A stretch of DNA of 27,769 nt from JBCBKP01 sp038521625 (GCA_038521625.1 JBCBKP010000039.1:1-27769); one strand, 5' to 3'; counted from the stretch's first letter, positions 6,039-15,053 are shown. Notes: generated from the sequence alone by a model not told the origin. Numbers and translations: made by a program.

Positions 6039-8252
6039 ATGTCTTCGAGCTCGGATCGCGATGCATCGATGAACGCCGGGGAAAGCCCTCGCGGCGGTCT
6101 CGATTCGACGGAGCGGCTCGAGGCGCACCTGCGCAGCACGCCGCTCGCGGCGATCGAGTTCGATCTCGAGCGTCGCGCGCGCCGCTGGAATCCGGCGGCT
6201 GAGCGGATCTTCGGCTATTCACACGAAGAAGTCCGGGATGTCGACTGCTTTCCTTTGCTCGTGCCGTCGGAGCTCGGGTCTGAGGTCGATCAGATCTGGC
6301 AGCAGCTCGTCGCGGGGCGCGGCGGCGGCGCGAACACGAATCTGAACCGGACCAAGGATGGCCGCACGATTCTGTGCCGTTGGTACAACACGCCGCTGCG
6401 TGACGAGCGCGGAGAGGTCGTCGCGGTTGCGTCGCTCGCGGAGGACATCACCGAGCGTGCGGCGGCTGAGCGCGAGGTGCGTGAGAGCAGGTCGCGCTTG
6501 GCCGCGGTCGTGGGGCACCTTCCGGTGCTGGTCTGGGCGCTCGATGCGTCGGGCGAGGTGACGTTCTGGAACGACTTCGCGGCCTCGACCTCGGGGTATT
6601 CGCGGGAGGCGCTGCGTGGAACCGAGGGCGGGTGCGGCGGCTTGACGGGCCGTCGGGGGAGTTTGCACGCAGGTCCCGAGGGGACGGGTCGTGACTACGA
6701 CCGCTGGGAGCTCCCGCTTGAGTGCGCGGACGGGCAGTTCCGGCGGATCATGTGGTCGGGGCTGGCGGAGCGTTGCCCGATCCCCGGGTGGGCTTCTTGG
6801 GGCGTGGGCATCGATGTGACCGACGCGCGGGACGCCGAGGAGGCGTTGCGTCGGTCGGAGCGTCGGTTCCGTGAGGTGCTCGAGACGATCGAGCTCGCGG
6901 GCGTGATCCTCGACCGCGACCAGCGCGTGCTGTACTGCAACGAGTTCATGGAGAGGCTGACCGGGCTGCCGCGGGATCAGATCGTCGGAACGGATTGGGT
7001 GGAGACGTTCACCGAGCCCGACCGGCGTGCCGAGGTCTCGCGGGACATGCGTGAGGCGTTCGAGGGTCGGGCCTTCACGCGACGTGTGGACGGCGCGATC
7101 CGGAGCGTGGACGGCAGCAAGCGGATCGTGAGTTGGAACCGCGCGGTGATCCGCGACTCGGTCGGTCGCGTGACGGCCGCGACGGCGCTCGGGCTGGACG
7201 TGACCGACGCGCGGCAGGCGGAGCGTGAGCTTTCGAAGTACCGGGCGGAGTTGGAGCGTCTCGTGCACGAGCGGACCGAGGCGCTCGACGAGTCGCGGCG
7301 GCGCCTCGAGGCGGCGGAGCGGCTGGCGGCGCTCGGCGAGCTGGCGGCGGGGATCGGGCACGATCTGGGGAACATGATCTTCCCGCTGCGCTGCCGGCTG
7401 GACAGCCTGGTCGATCGCCTCGGCTGCTCGGATCCGGATCTTGCGGCGCTGGCGACGGGCATCGACCTGCTCGACCGGCTCGGCGGATCTCTGCGGCTGC
7501 TGACGCGCGAGCGCGAGCGGGGGGCGAGGCTCGCCCGGACGGATCTTTCCTCGTGGTACGCGGCGACGGCGCCGCTCATCGAGTCGCTGGTGCCCGAGGC
7601 GATCTGGCTGGAGGTCGAGATCGCGGACGGGCTGTCGGCGGTCGGCGTCGAGAGTCATCGGCTGACGCAGGCGGTGATGAACCTGGTCGTCAACGCGGCG
7701 GAGGCGATCCAGGCGCTCGGCGAGGGTGCTGTGGTCGACCGCAGGATCCGGGTCATCGCGCGTGAAGGGCTTGATGATGAGGTCGGCGGCGCTGTCGTCG
7801 AGCTCGTCGTCGAGGACAGCGGGGCGGGGATGCCGGACGCGGTCCGGCGCCGCGCGCTCGAGCCGTTCTTCACGACCAAGCACCGCGCGATCTCGACGGG
7901 GCTGGGGCTTGCCGTCGTGCACGGCGTGGCGCGGAACGCGGGTGGCCGGGTCGAGATCTCGGACCGCGAGGGCGGGGGGACGCGGATCTCGGTTCTGCTC
8001 CCCGCCGTGGATGAAGCCTCGCTTCGGCCCGGGGAAGCGGTTACGCTACGTTTAGACCTGCACGACGCGCGGGCCCGTGCTCTTCACAGGGCGATCGCGG
8101 AGGCGTTGGGCTTCTGGGTTGTCGAGGCGGGAGAGCCGGCCGATGTCGCGGTGAGCGACAGCGAGCCGATTGCGGGCGCCGAAACGGTCGCAGAATTACG
8201 GGCCGGATACGCGCAACTGCAACGGGAGCGTGCGCTGTGCAAAGGTCGATGA
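6039..8252 (+). CDS. Soluble PAS-PAS-PAS sensor histidine kinase
   Basis: This is a 737-residue cytoplasmic kinase without transmembrane segments. Three PAS domains lie at about residues 27-137, 147-260 and 265-390; the first and third begin with recognisable sensor folds (RWNPAAERIFGYSHEEV, LYCNEFMERLTGL). A coiled coil leads to the phosphoacceptor H441 in LAAGIGHDLGN. The ATPase domain has an N-box with N548 and N552, DSGAGMPD with D593, EPFFTTK and TGLGLAVVHG. A final segment at about residues 667-737 looks like a shortened receiver-like fold without the phosphoacceptor. The start ATG 6039 is chosen by domain fit; the frame is open far upstream but that part is not protein-like. It overlaps the following regulator by ATGA, which implies a kinase/regulator pair. 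Confidence 0.92.
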   Translation: MSSSSDRDASMNAGESPRGGLDSTERLEAHLRSTPLAAIEFDLERRARRWNPAAERIFGYSHEEVRDVDCFPLLVPSELGSEVDQIWQQLVAGRGGGANTNLNRTKDGRTILCRWYNTPLRDERGEVVAVASLAEDITERAAAEREVRESRSRLAAVVGHLPVLVWALDASGEVTFWNDFAASTSGYSREALRGTEGGCGGLTGRRGSLHAGPEGTGRDYDRWELPLECADGQFRRIMWSGLAERCPIPGWASWGVGIDVTDARDAEEALRRSERRFREVLETIELAGVILDRDQRVLYCNEFMERLTGLPRDQIVGTDWVETFTEPDRRAEVSRDMREAFEGRAFTRRVDGAIRSVDGSKRIVSWNRAVIRDSVGRVTAATALGLDVTDARQAERELSKYRAELERLVHERTEALDESRRRLEAAERLAALGELAAGIGHDLGNMIFPLRCRLDSLVDRLGCSDPDLAALATGIDLLDRLGGSLRLLTRERERGARLARTDLSSWYAATAPLIESLVPEAIWLEVEIADGLSAVGVESHRLTQAVMNLVVNAAEAIQALGEGAVVDRRIRVIAREGLDDEVGGAVVELVVEDSGAGMPDAVRRRALEPFFTTKHRAISTGLGLAVVHGVARNAGGRVEISDREGGGTRISVLLPAVDEASLRPGEAVTLRLDLHDARARALHRAIAEALGFWVVEAGEPADVAVSDSEPIAGAETVAELRAGYAQLQRERALCKGR

Positions 8253-8941
8253 TGCAGGAATCGGAGTCGGCGGATCTCGGGCGGTCGGTGATCAAGGTCA
8301 TCTGCGTGGATGATCATGCCTTCCTGATCGAGGGGATCCGGGCGCGACTCGCGCTGGAGCAGGACCTCGAGATCGTCGCGACGCTCGGGAGCGCGGACGA
8401 CCTGGTCTCGGTCGCGGGGCGCGAGGCGCCGTGCGTGGTGCTCTTGGACATCGAGCTTCCGGGCCGCGATCCGTTCGAGGCGATCGGTGACCTGGCGCGG
8501 GTCTGTCCCGACGCCCGGGTGATTCTCCTGAGCGCGTTCGTTCGCGACAGCTACCTCGACTCCGGCGTCTCCGCCGGGGCTTGGGGGTACCTCTCGAAGC
8601 GCGACGAGCCGAAGAAGTTGATCGACGCGATCCGACGGGTCTCGCGCGGCGAGTTCGTCTTCGGCGACGAGATCGTCGAGCGGTGCGGCTGCGAGCCGGG
8701 GGCCGGCGGGCGCCCGGCGCCGGGGCTCAAGACCTCGCGTCTCGGGCTGCTGACGCCGCGGGAGCGTCAGATCCTGAGCATGATCGGGCGCGGGCTCTCG
8801 AGGGCCGACATCGCGGCGGCGATCCATCGGAGCCCGAAGACGGTCGATGCGCACCGGGCGTCGATCATGGAGAAGCTCGGGCTGCACGACCGTGTCGAGC
8901 TGGCGCGGTTCGCGATCCGCGAGGGGTTGGCCGAGCTCTGA
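8249..8941 (+). CDS. NarL/LuxR-type response regulator coupled to the kinase
   Basis: This is a receiver plus LuxR-type helix-turn-helix of 230 residues. Receiver residues are D21/D22 (ICVDDH), phosphoacceptor D67 (VVLLDIELPG), S95 and K117 (GYLSKRDE). The output domain has LTPRERQILSMIGRGLSRADIA and SPKTVDAHRASIMEKL. The ATG at 8249 overlaps the kinase stop as ATGA; the adjacent ATG at 8252 has AAGG at better spacing, and a GTG at 8237 is also in frame, so the start is uncertain by a few codons. Being translationally coupled it is the obvious cognate partner of the kinase. It is a paralogue of the divergent regulator at 5134-5787, so one kinase may feed two regulators. Confidence 0.92.
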   Translation: MMQESESADLGRSVIKVICVDDHAFLIEGIRARLALEQDLEIVATLGSADDLVSVAGREAPCVVLLDIELPGRDPFEAIGDLARVCPDARVILLSAFVRDSYLDSGVSAGAWGYLSKRDEPKKLIDAIRRVSRGEFVFGDEIVERCGCEPGAGGRPAPGLKTSRLGLLTPRERQILSMIGRGLSRADIAAAIHRSPKTVDAHRASIMEKLGLHDRVELARFAIREGLAEL

Positions 8942-9046
8942 GCGGCGGACCGGCTCTCGTCGTTCTTTGGGAATGATGTCGTCGGTCTGCGGCGGTGGGC
9001 CGCGGGCGTCGTGCCGCGATGCGGTGATCGGGCCCGGAACGAAAGC

Positions 9047-9072
9047 GGGGCGTGGCCTTTCGACCACGCCCC
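9047..9072. terminator. Hairpin between convergent genes
   Basis: GGGGCGTGG (9047-9055) and CCACGCCCC (9064-9072) form a perfect 9-base-pair stem with an 8-base loop. It lies between the end of the response regulator (+) and the end of the PstS/dockerin gene (-). On the minus strand it is followed by GCTTTCGTT, a weak U-rich tail, so it may terminate either or both transcripts. Confidence 0.5.
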
Positions 9073-9122
9073 GTGAGATTCAGGTCGTTCCGGGCGTTGC
9101 CCGGTGAGTTTCGCGTTCCCGA

Positions 9123-12100
9123 TTACGGGGCGGCGAAGAACTCGCTGACGAACAGAGCGACGTCGGCCTGGCTGATGACGCCGAACGGGGCGGCGATGTC
9201 GGCCAGGAGGTCGTTGGCGAAGAACGCCGCGACGAACTCGCTCGAGTCGTTCTGCGAGATGACGCCCAGGTTGCCGTCGAACTCGGCGAGGGTCAGGCCC
9301 GGGTTGCCGTTGCTGACGTCGTCGCTGTCGACGTCGCCGTCGCCGTCGAAGTCGCCGTCGCCATAGCTGGCGGGGCTGGTGCCGTTGGCGCGGCTGGTCT
9401 GGGCGATGCGGCGGTCATTGAGGTCGAAGTCGCCGTCGAGGTCGAAGTCGCCGCGGACGGTGCCGAGGGCGCCGAGGATCTCGTCGACGTCGGTCTCGTC
9501 GATGATGAGGTCGCCGTTCATGTCGGCCGAGGCGTCGATGACCGACGCCTGGAAGGCGCGGAGCCCGTCGTCGGCGGCCGAGACGGCCTGGAGGAGATCG
9601 GCGAAGTCGCCCTTGTTGCCGCGGACGTAGTCGATGTCGTTGACATCGATCACGCCGTCGGCTCCGACCGGGGCGTAGCCCGGCGTGGTGCCGACCGAAC
9701 CGGCGACGTCGGCCTTCGACGCGCCGAGCGTGTAGGCGGCGCCGGTGGCGAGGGTGGTGCCGAAGAAGTTGTTGTTGCCGGTCTCGGCCTCGTAGGCCGC
9801 GTCGACGGCGTAGAAGCCGGCGGTGCGGTTGAGGACGTCGTCCTCCTGGCCGTCGCCCTGGACGAGGACGCCGCCCTGCGGGGCGATCGGGCTGACGTCG
9901 CGCGAGCCGCCCAGGCCGTTGGCCGAGGCGCCGAGCACGAGGCCGTCGGCCCAGTAGCGGATGTCGTCGGCGCCGAAGTTGCCGTCGTTGTCGCCGTCGC
10001 CGAGGATCTCGATGACGGTGCCGGCGGCGCCCTGGCCCGGAGCCCACGGGGTCGCCTCGAAGCGGTCACGGAAGGCGCGGATCATCGGGACCGCGTCGGC
10101 GAGCGAGCGGACGCCGTCGCCGTTGAAGTCGTAGGCGACCTGGCTGTTGTCGGCGACCACATCGATGTCGGCGCCGTAGGCGATCGAGGCGCCCGACTGA
10201 TCAAAGTAGTTGTTGACGCCGGCGCCCGAGCCGTCGCCGTAGGCGACGTCGGTGGTGCGGGTCGGGACAACGCCGCCCTCGGTGGTGGCGTTGCCGTACT
10301 GCGGGAGGTTGAGCGGGCTGGCCGAGCCGCGGGCGAAGGCCTCGACGGCAGGGCTGTTGCTCGGGTTGACGATGAGCGGGATCGGCAGGCCGTTGGCCGC
10401 GGCGGCGGCGAGGTTGCCGGCCTCGAGCTCGTTGGCGTTGACGGTCGAGGCGACAGGAGGAACTGGGTGGCCAGCAGTTCACCGGGGGTGAGGGCGGTGA
10501 ACGACGAGCCCGGGGCCTGGTTGAAGGCGGCGATCGAGCGGGTGATGTTGTTCAGGTAGGCGCCGGCGGCGCGGTTGGGCGTCGGGAGGCCCGGGACCGA
10601 GACGGGGTCGCCGGCGTCGAAGCCGTTGCCGCCGAGGTCGGCCGAGAGGGCGCGCGGGTTGCCGAGGTGCGACAGCGACGCGGGGCCCTGGACGTTGTAG
10701 CCGTTCGGGCCGGCGTCGATGACATTGTCGAGCGTCGGGCGGGCGGCGACGGTGCCGCCCTTGATGTCGGCGAGGATGCCGAGGACCTCGAGGTCCTGCG
10801 GGTTGCCCGGGGTGTTGATGATCCAGCGGGAGCCGCCGCGCTCGGCGCCGGTGTGGCCGATGCCCATGCGGGTGTTGACGGTGGTGCCCTCGTTGCGGCT
10901 CGAGCCGCCCTTGTTCGACGGGGTGTAGTTCGGGCCGACGCGGTCGTTGGCCGACGAGGTCGAGCGGTTGCCGATGTTCTCACCGGCGCCCCAGGACGGG
11001 TCGAGACCGAGACCGTTCATGAAGGCGTTGCGCGTGCCCGAGCCCGAGTCGCGCGTGACCTTGGTGAGGTTCTCGCCGTTGTTGCGGCGGCCGGTGGCGG
11101 CGAGGTGGCGCAGGTCCGACATGTAGATCTCGGACGCGCCGAGGCCGAAGTTCAGGCCGGTGCCGGGGTTGGTGATCGCGGCGACCGGGGTGGCCGAGAT
11201 GGCGGTGTCGAAGGCCTGGAAGGCGGGGTCGCTGCCGTCGGTGTTGAGGCGGTTCAGCGGGCGGAGCAGGTTGCTCTGCTGCAGCGTGTTGCCGGCGAAG
11301 TCGGTGGCGAGGCGCGGGTTGGCGCCGTAGCCGGCCGTCGTCGGGAGGGCGTCGGGCTCGGGCAGGCCGCCCGCGATGCCGAACCAGGACAGCGGGACGT
11401 CGGAGGCCGAGAAGTCGACGGTGAAGCCGACGAACTCCTCGGTGCCCTCATCGGCGTCGATCAGCGCGGTGCTGAAGACGACGCCCTGGTAGTCGTTGGC
11501 GCGATCCGGGACGAACGGCAGGCCGCCGCGGATGGCGGCGTTGCCGAAGCCGGCGAGGGTGGCGAGGCCGCCCGACTGGAACACCAGGTCGGCGCGGTTG
11601 TAGATGGCCTCAGGGGCGAAGCGGCTGTTGCCCGGGACGGCGCCCTCCTGGACGAGCAGGTCGTCGGCGGCGTCGATGGCCTGGTCGCCGTTGAGGTCGG
11701 TCACGGCGAAGAGCGTGGTGACCGGGTTGCCGTTGGTCAGGATGAACAGATCGCCGCCGTTGTCGCGCAGGCCCGAGAGCGGGCGGGTGAGCGAGTTGTC
11801 CGAGTTGATGTCGGAGCCGCCGGCGAAGGTGTCGAGCTCGAGGATGCCGTTGCCGGAGCCGATGATGCGGTAGCTGAGGAAGAAGACGTTGTCGTTGGTC
11901 GGGTCGGCGTCGCCGTTGAACGCGCCGACGCTGGTGAAGTCCGGGGTCAGCTGGTCCGGCGGGAAGCTGTTGAACCGTCCGGCCTCGCCGTCGCCGTCGA
12001 CGTCGATGAAGTCATTGGTCGAGACGGGTGAGCGGAAGAACGCCTCCTGGAGCGTGGCGCCCGCGCCGGACACGACGCGGTTCTGGCCGGCGAGCTGCGC

Positions 12101-12160
12101 CGACGCGAGACCGGAAGCGGCGCCGCACGCCGCGAGCATGATCGCAATCTTCTTCTGCAT
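9123..12160 (-). CDS. Secreted PstS-like protein with dockerin-like C-terminus, interrupted by a frameshift
   Basis: Two overlapping minus-strand frames belong to one gene. The first starts at ATG 12160 with GGAGG ten bases upstream and a signal peptide MQKKIAIMLAACGAASGLASAQ. It shows PstS-type landmarks: GAGATL at residues 32-37, LSYRIIGSGNGI near 95-106 and TRDSGSGTR near 367. After codon ~568 (near 10451-10456) sensible sequence stops and continues in the other frame as VASTVNANELEAGN through to the stop at 9123. The total span is one base short of a multiple of three, so a one-base deletion explains it; the intact protein would be about 1012 residues. The second half carries many DxDGDGxxxxxD calcium motifs (dockerin/EF-hand-like) and ends in two tandem GVISQ..F...FF units. 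A phosphate- or ligand-binding role at the cell surface is inferred; no pst transporter genes are adjacent. Confidence 0.8.
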
Positions 12161-12320
12161 TTGGGTGATCCCTCCGAAAGAATCGATCTACACAACGCGA
12201 GGGGGGCGTGCCTGCACCGATCGCCCGCCGGCCCCCCGAGGGTCGGGCGATGGGGTCGCATCTGGGTTGTCGGTGGCACTCGCTCTCCTCCGTGTCGAGC
12301 GATTCACGGATGTGCCGCCG

Positions 12321-12357
12321 AGAAGAAACAACAGACGACGCCGCTGGGCGTCGTCTG
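12321..12357 (-). terminator. Intrinsic terminator of the prepilin-like gene
   Basis: CAGACGACGCC (12332-12342) and GGCGTCGTCTG (12347-12357) form a perfect 11-base-pair stem with a four-base loop. On the minus strand it is followed directly by TTGTTTCTTCT, a U-rich tract. It lies 13 bases after the prepilin-like stop and separates that gene from the PstS/dockerin gene. Confidence 0.87.
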
Positions 12358-12369
12358 CGTGCGTTTGAA

Positions 12370-13506
12370 TCAGTTCTCGCGGTCTTCCCTCAGGGCCCGA
12401 GTCTCGACGCGGTTGTCGCCGGTGAGCGAGTAGACCTTCTGGCCCCACTCGCCGATGTCCACGAGGGTCTCCTCGATCGTCTTCTGCTCGACGTGGCCGT
12501 CGAGATACCCGAACGTGGTCTTCTCGCCCGGCACCTGACGGCTGAGCGCGTTCAGCTGGAAGGACTCGGGCCTGCCACCCCTGAAGATGCCGCTCTGCAC
12601 CCCCTGATAGCCGGTGCTCCGCGAGTCGTACTCGAAGAGCAGCGTCTGGGTATCGTTCGCCGAGGGAACGGTGAACCAGTTGCCGTCGGGGTTCGGGAAC
12701 GTCCGGGCCGGGATATCGATCAGTTCGCCGCCGATCTCGTTGACGAACGGGAACACCGGGCGGTGGCTCTTCGAGACGCCCCAGGGACCGGTATCGTTCT
12801 CATCGCGCTCCGTGATGAAGCGGTATTCCTCGAACGGCAGCCAGGTGGTGATGCCGATCGTGCGATCGAGGAACCCGATCTCCGCGTCCTTCACCAGCTT
12901 GTTTCGGCGTTCGACGCTTCGGTTGCCGGTGCCGTCGAGGCCCAGGCCGGGGTCGAAGAACTTGTTGCGCGGCATGATCGCGGCGTTCGCGGTGTACGCG
13001 AGGCGAGGGACCTGCCGGTCGCGGACCGCTGTGTTCGGCGGGCTGGCGCCGGTGTTGCCGGCGTCGTCGCGCTGCGTCTGGTTGATCCAGTCCTCCTGGT
13101 TCGGGCCAGGGTTGCTGGGCGGGGCGCCGCGGGACGGGGCGAGCGGGGACTCGAACGCGTCCAGCGGCACGTTGCCGTTGTCGAAGAGCGCGTAGCTCCA
13201 GTGCGAGTAGCCGTTGTCTCGGGAGCCCGACCCCTGCTGATCCTGCAGGAGCCAATCAGAGCTGAAGGGACTCCGCGGGTAGACGTAGCTCGCGGGGTAA
13301 TACTCGCGGCTCTCGGCGGAGTACGTCTGGACAGCTTGGACGACGCCGCGGGCGTTGACGCTCTCCTTCAGGGCCTGGGCGCTCTTGCGAGCGGACCCGA
13401 GGGCCGGCAGGAGGATGCCGATCAACAGGGCGATGATGGCGATGACGACGAGTAGCTCGATGAGCGTGAACGCTCGCGAAAGCGGTTCCTGATTCCGCTG
13501 ATGCAT
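12370..13506 (-). CDS. Prepilin-like protein with N-terminal methylation motif (H-X9-DG class)
   Basis: The N-terminus RAFTLIELLVVIAIIALLIGILLPALGSARKSAQ is the type IV pilin/type II secretion pseudopilin signal (quoted in pieces: cleavage before FTLIE, then a hydrophobic helix). Such proteins are processed by a prepilin peptidase and assemble into pseudopili; planctomycetes carry many copies. The C-terminal region has the TTFGYLDGHVEQ segment typical of the H-X9-DG group. The ATG at 13506 has AGGAG ten bases upstream and gives 378 residues; an ATG at 13524 would add six. The central part (residues ~60-330) is a soluble head of unknown fold. No other secretion or pilus genes are in the window. 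An intrinsic terminator follows immediately, so the gene is transcribed alone. Confidence 0.88.
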   Translation of the reverse strand: MHQRNQEPLSRAFTLIELLVVIAIIALLIGILLPALGSARKSAQALKESVNARGVVQAVQTYSAESREYYPASYVYPRSPFSSDWLLQDQQGSGSRDNGYSHWSYALFDNGNVPLDAFESPLAPSRGAPPSNPGPNQEDWINQTQRDDAGNTGASPPNTAVRDRQVPRLAYTANAAIMPRNKFFDPGLGLDGTGNRSVERRNKLVKDAEIGFLDRTIGITTWLPFEEYRFITERDENDTGPWGVSKSHRPVFPFVNEIGGELIDIPARTFPNPDGNWFTVPSANDTQTLLFEYDSRSTGYQGVQSGIFRGGRPESFQLNALSRQVPGEKTTFGYLDGHVEQKTIEETLVDIGEWGQKVYSLTGDNRVETRALREDREN

Positions 13507-13943
13507 GGGTGCCTGACTCCTCATGGCTGCCGGATCTGGCCTCCCCCGCGATGCCGTGCGAGACGATAGATCGCGACGGCGGGGGGACGGTGGCGTCTCC
13601 GTCGGACCTTCACGGTTTATTCATCAGGCCGATCCGTCTCGGGAGCGTGCCTGTCGCGCGCGTGCGGGCGTGCGTCTTGGGGGTTTCCGCCGGGTTCCGC
13701 ACGGGTCATCCTCGTCGCCCCTTGGTCCCAGGGCCCGCGTCGCGGGTCTCGGGAGGGCGAGGGGGAAGACCAATTCATGCCATGTCAATCCGGCCGCACG
13801 TCAGCGAGGCTCCGGCCTTTACCGAATCTTCGCGCGTATCAACCGCTTTCGCGCCGTGTGATGTGGGCGAGGGCGCTCTAAGTGCTTGGATGACAGTGGA
13901 AAGTGGCGGGGCGGAGAACTCGCCCGAATCGGCGCCGGGGGAA
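13507..13943. other. Gene-free stretch between the prepilin-like gene and tRNA-Ala
   Basis: About 437 bases without a convincing gene. Open frames on both strands give arginine-rich, low-quality translations. The segment next to 13506 must hold the prepilin promoter, but I see no clear -35/-10 pair. No repeat of note and no terminator with a U-run was found behind the tRNA. Confidence 0.5.
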
Positions 13944-14016
13944 TGGAGCGAAGGGGATTCGAACCCCTGACCTCATCATTGCGAACGATGCGCTCTACCA
14001 ACTGAGCTACCGCCCC
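13944..14016 (-). tRNA. tRNA-Ala (anticodon CGC)
   Basis: On the minus strand the 73 bases fold as a complete cloverleaf: acceptor GGGGCGG with TCGCTCC (two G-U pairs), D-arm GCTC-AGTTGGTA-GAGC, anticodon stem CATCG/TGATG with loop TTCGCAA, and T-arm AGGGG-TTCGAAT-CCCCT. The anticodon CGC reads GCG, the preferred alanine codon in this GC-rich genome. The CCA end is not encoded; the discriminator A is followed by TTC. Confidence 0.97.
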
Positions 14017-14028
14017 AGGCGAGCCAGA

Positions 14029-14057
14029 ACGTTAGCCCGGATCGCCGCGACGAGCAA
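14029..14057 (-). promoter_or_regulatory. Probable promoter of tRNA-Ala
   Basis: On the minus strand TTGCTC (complement of 14052-14057) and TAACGT (complement of 14029-14034) are spaced by exactly 17 bases. The -10 box ends 12 bases before the mature tRNA 5' end, as expected for a short leader. Confidence 0.5.
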
Positions 14058-14119
14058 TCGTTCACGGGCCCTCCGGTGGGGTGCTCCGATTCGCACGGCG
14101 GCGGGCGGGTGTCTACGCT

Positions 14120-14139
14120 ATTGCGAATGGATTCTCAAT
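14120..14139 (+). promoter_or_regulatory. Fur/Zur-type palindromic operator before znuA
   Basis: ATTGCGAAT and ATTCTCAAT flank a GG centre, an inverted repeat matching at 8 of 9 positions. The core resembles the TGAGAAT-ATTCTCA pattern of Fur-family boxes. It ends 14 bases before the chosen znuA start, where a bound repressor would block transcription. A Fur-family regulator gene is present at 4603-5025. Zinc-dependent repression is inferred from the gene it precedes. Confidence 0.5.
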
Positions 14140-14153
14140 TAAGGGTGGGTGTG

Positions 14154-15050
14154 ATGCTGCGATTGGTTTTGGCGGTCCTTTGCCTTTTCATCGCGGCTTG
14201 CTCGGACCGCGGGGTCGACACGCCCGCGCCCCGCGCGCGGCTGGTGGTGGCGACCATCGAGCCGCTGGCGTCGATGGCTGGGCCGCTGCTGGCCGAGGAC
14301 GTCGAGCTGCGGGTCGTGATGGGCCCTGGGATCGACCCGCACTCGTTCGAGCCGACGCCGAGCGAGGCGGCGGTGCTCTCCGAGTCCGGCGCGGTGCTCG
14401 CGGTCGGTCTCGGGGTGGAGGCGGGGCTGGAGCGCGCGATCGGGCGTGCGGTGATCGACCGTCGGGCGGTGCTGATGGGCGAGGCGCTCGGCTTCACCGG
14501 CCACGACCACGGGCATGATCACGACCACGAGGGGCACGACCACGCGTTCGACGCGCATCTGTGGCTTGATCTCGAGCTGTGCGCCCGATTCGTGGAGATG
14601 CTCCCCGAGTTGCTGCCCGCCGAGCTGCTCGCCGAGGACGCGGGCGTGCGTGCGGCGTCCCTCGCGGATGCGTTCCGTCGGATCCGGGACGAGGCGGTGC
14701 TGGAGTTCGCTTCTTTGGAAGGCGCCGGGGTGATCGTGCAGCACGACGCGTGGCGGCGGATGCTCGAGCCGCTGGGGGTCGAGACGGTTCTGGCGGTCCG
14801 CGGCCCCGGGCACGGGGAGCCGTCGCCCTCGGTCCTGGCCGAGGCGAGGATGGCGATCGAGGGCGGGCGGGTCCGTGCGATCGTGATCGAGAGCACGCAG
14901 CCCTCGACGTTCGCGCGTCGGCTCGCGGAGGAGACCGGGCTGCCGATCGCCGAGCTGGATCCGGTCGGGCTGGGCGAGGACGGCGCGATCGCGCGTCAGA
15001 ACTTCTCGGCGCTCGGGGCGGCGTTGCGCGCTGCGATCGCGTCTAATTGA
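14154..15050 (+). CDS. znuA: Zinc ABC transporter substrate-binding lipoprotein
   Basis: This is a cluster A-I metal-binding protein of the ZnuA type, which captures Zn(II) outside the membrane and delivers it to ZnuBC. The ATG at 14154 gives a lipoprotein signal with lipobox FIAAC (Cys16), has AAGGG eight bases upstream, and leaves the operator outside the coding region; an ATG at 14127 would overlap the operator. Metal ligand candidates are H63 (GIDPHSFEP), the His of DAHLWLD, the His of VQHDAW and the Asp of ELDPVG. Between them, near residues 116-134, is a His/Asp-rich loop (GHDHGHDHDHEGHDH) characteristic of zinc rather than manganese carriers. It is the first gene of znuA-znuC-znuB, with three bases to the next start. 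Confidence 0.92.
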   Translation: MLRLVLAVLCLFIAACSDRGVDTPAPRARLVVATIEPLASMAGPLLAEDVELRVVMGPGIDPHSFEPTPSEAAVLSESGAVLAVGLGVEAGLERAIGRAVIDRRAVLMGEALGFTGHDHGHDHDHEGHDHAFDAHLWLDLELCARFVEMLPELLPAELLAEDAGVRAASLADAFRRIRDEAVLEFASLEGAGVIVQHDAWRRMLEPLGVETVLAVRGPGHGEPSPSVLAEARMAIEGGRVRAIVIESTQPSTFARRLAEETGLPIAELDPVGLGEDGAIARQNFSALGAALRAAIASN

Positions 15051-15053
15051 GGC

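Noticed and set aside
10082..10470. The C-terminal tail of the first PstS/dockerin frame as real protein, or programmed -1 frameshifting
   Set aside because: After the shift point it becomes a Ser/Pro/Arg/Thr run with no structure, whereas the other frame continues with calcium motifs. No slippery heptamer is visible, so programmed shifting has no support.
10667..12031. A 454-residue plus-strand open frame opposite the PstS/dockerin gene
   Set aside because: Low-complexity Ala/Gly/Val/Asp translation, no ribosome binding site, and the minus strand has a clear signal peptide and family motifs.
13523..13861. Plus-strand frame between the prepilin-like gene and tRNA-Ala
   Set aside because: No ribosome binding site, no motif, and an arginine-rich composition typical of random frames in GC-rich DNA.
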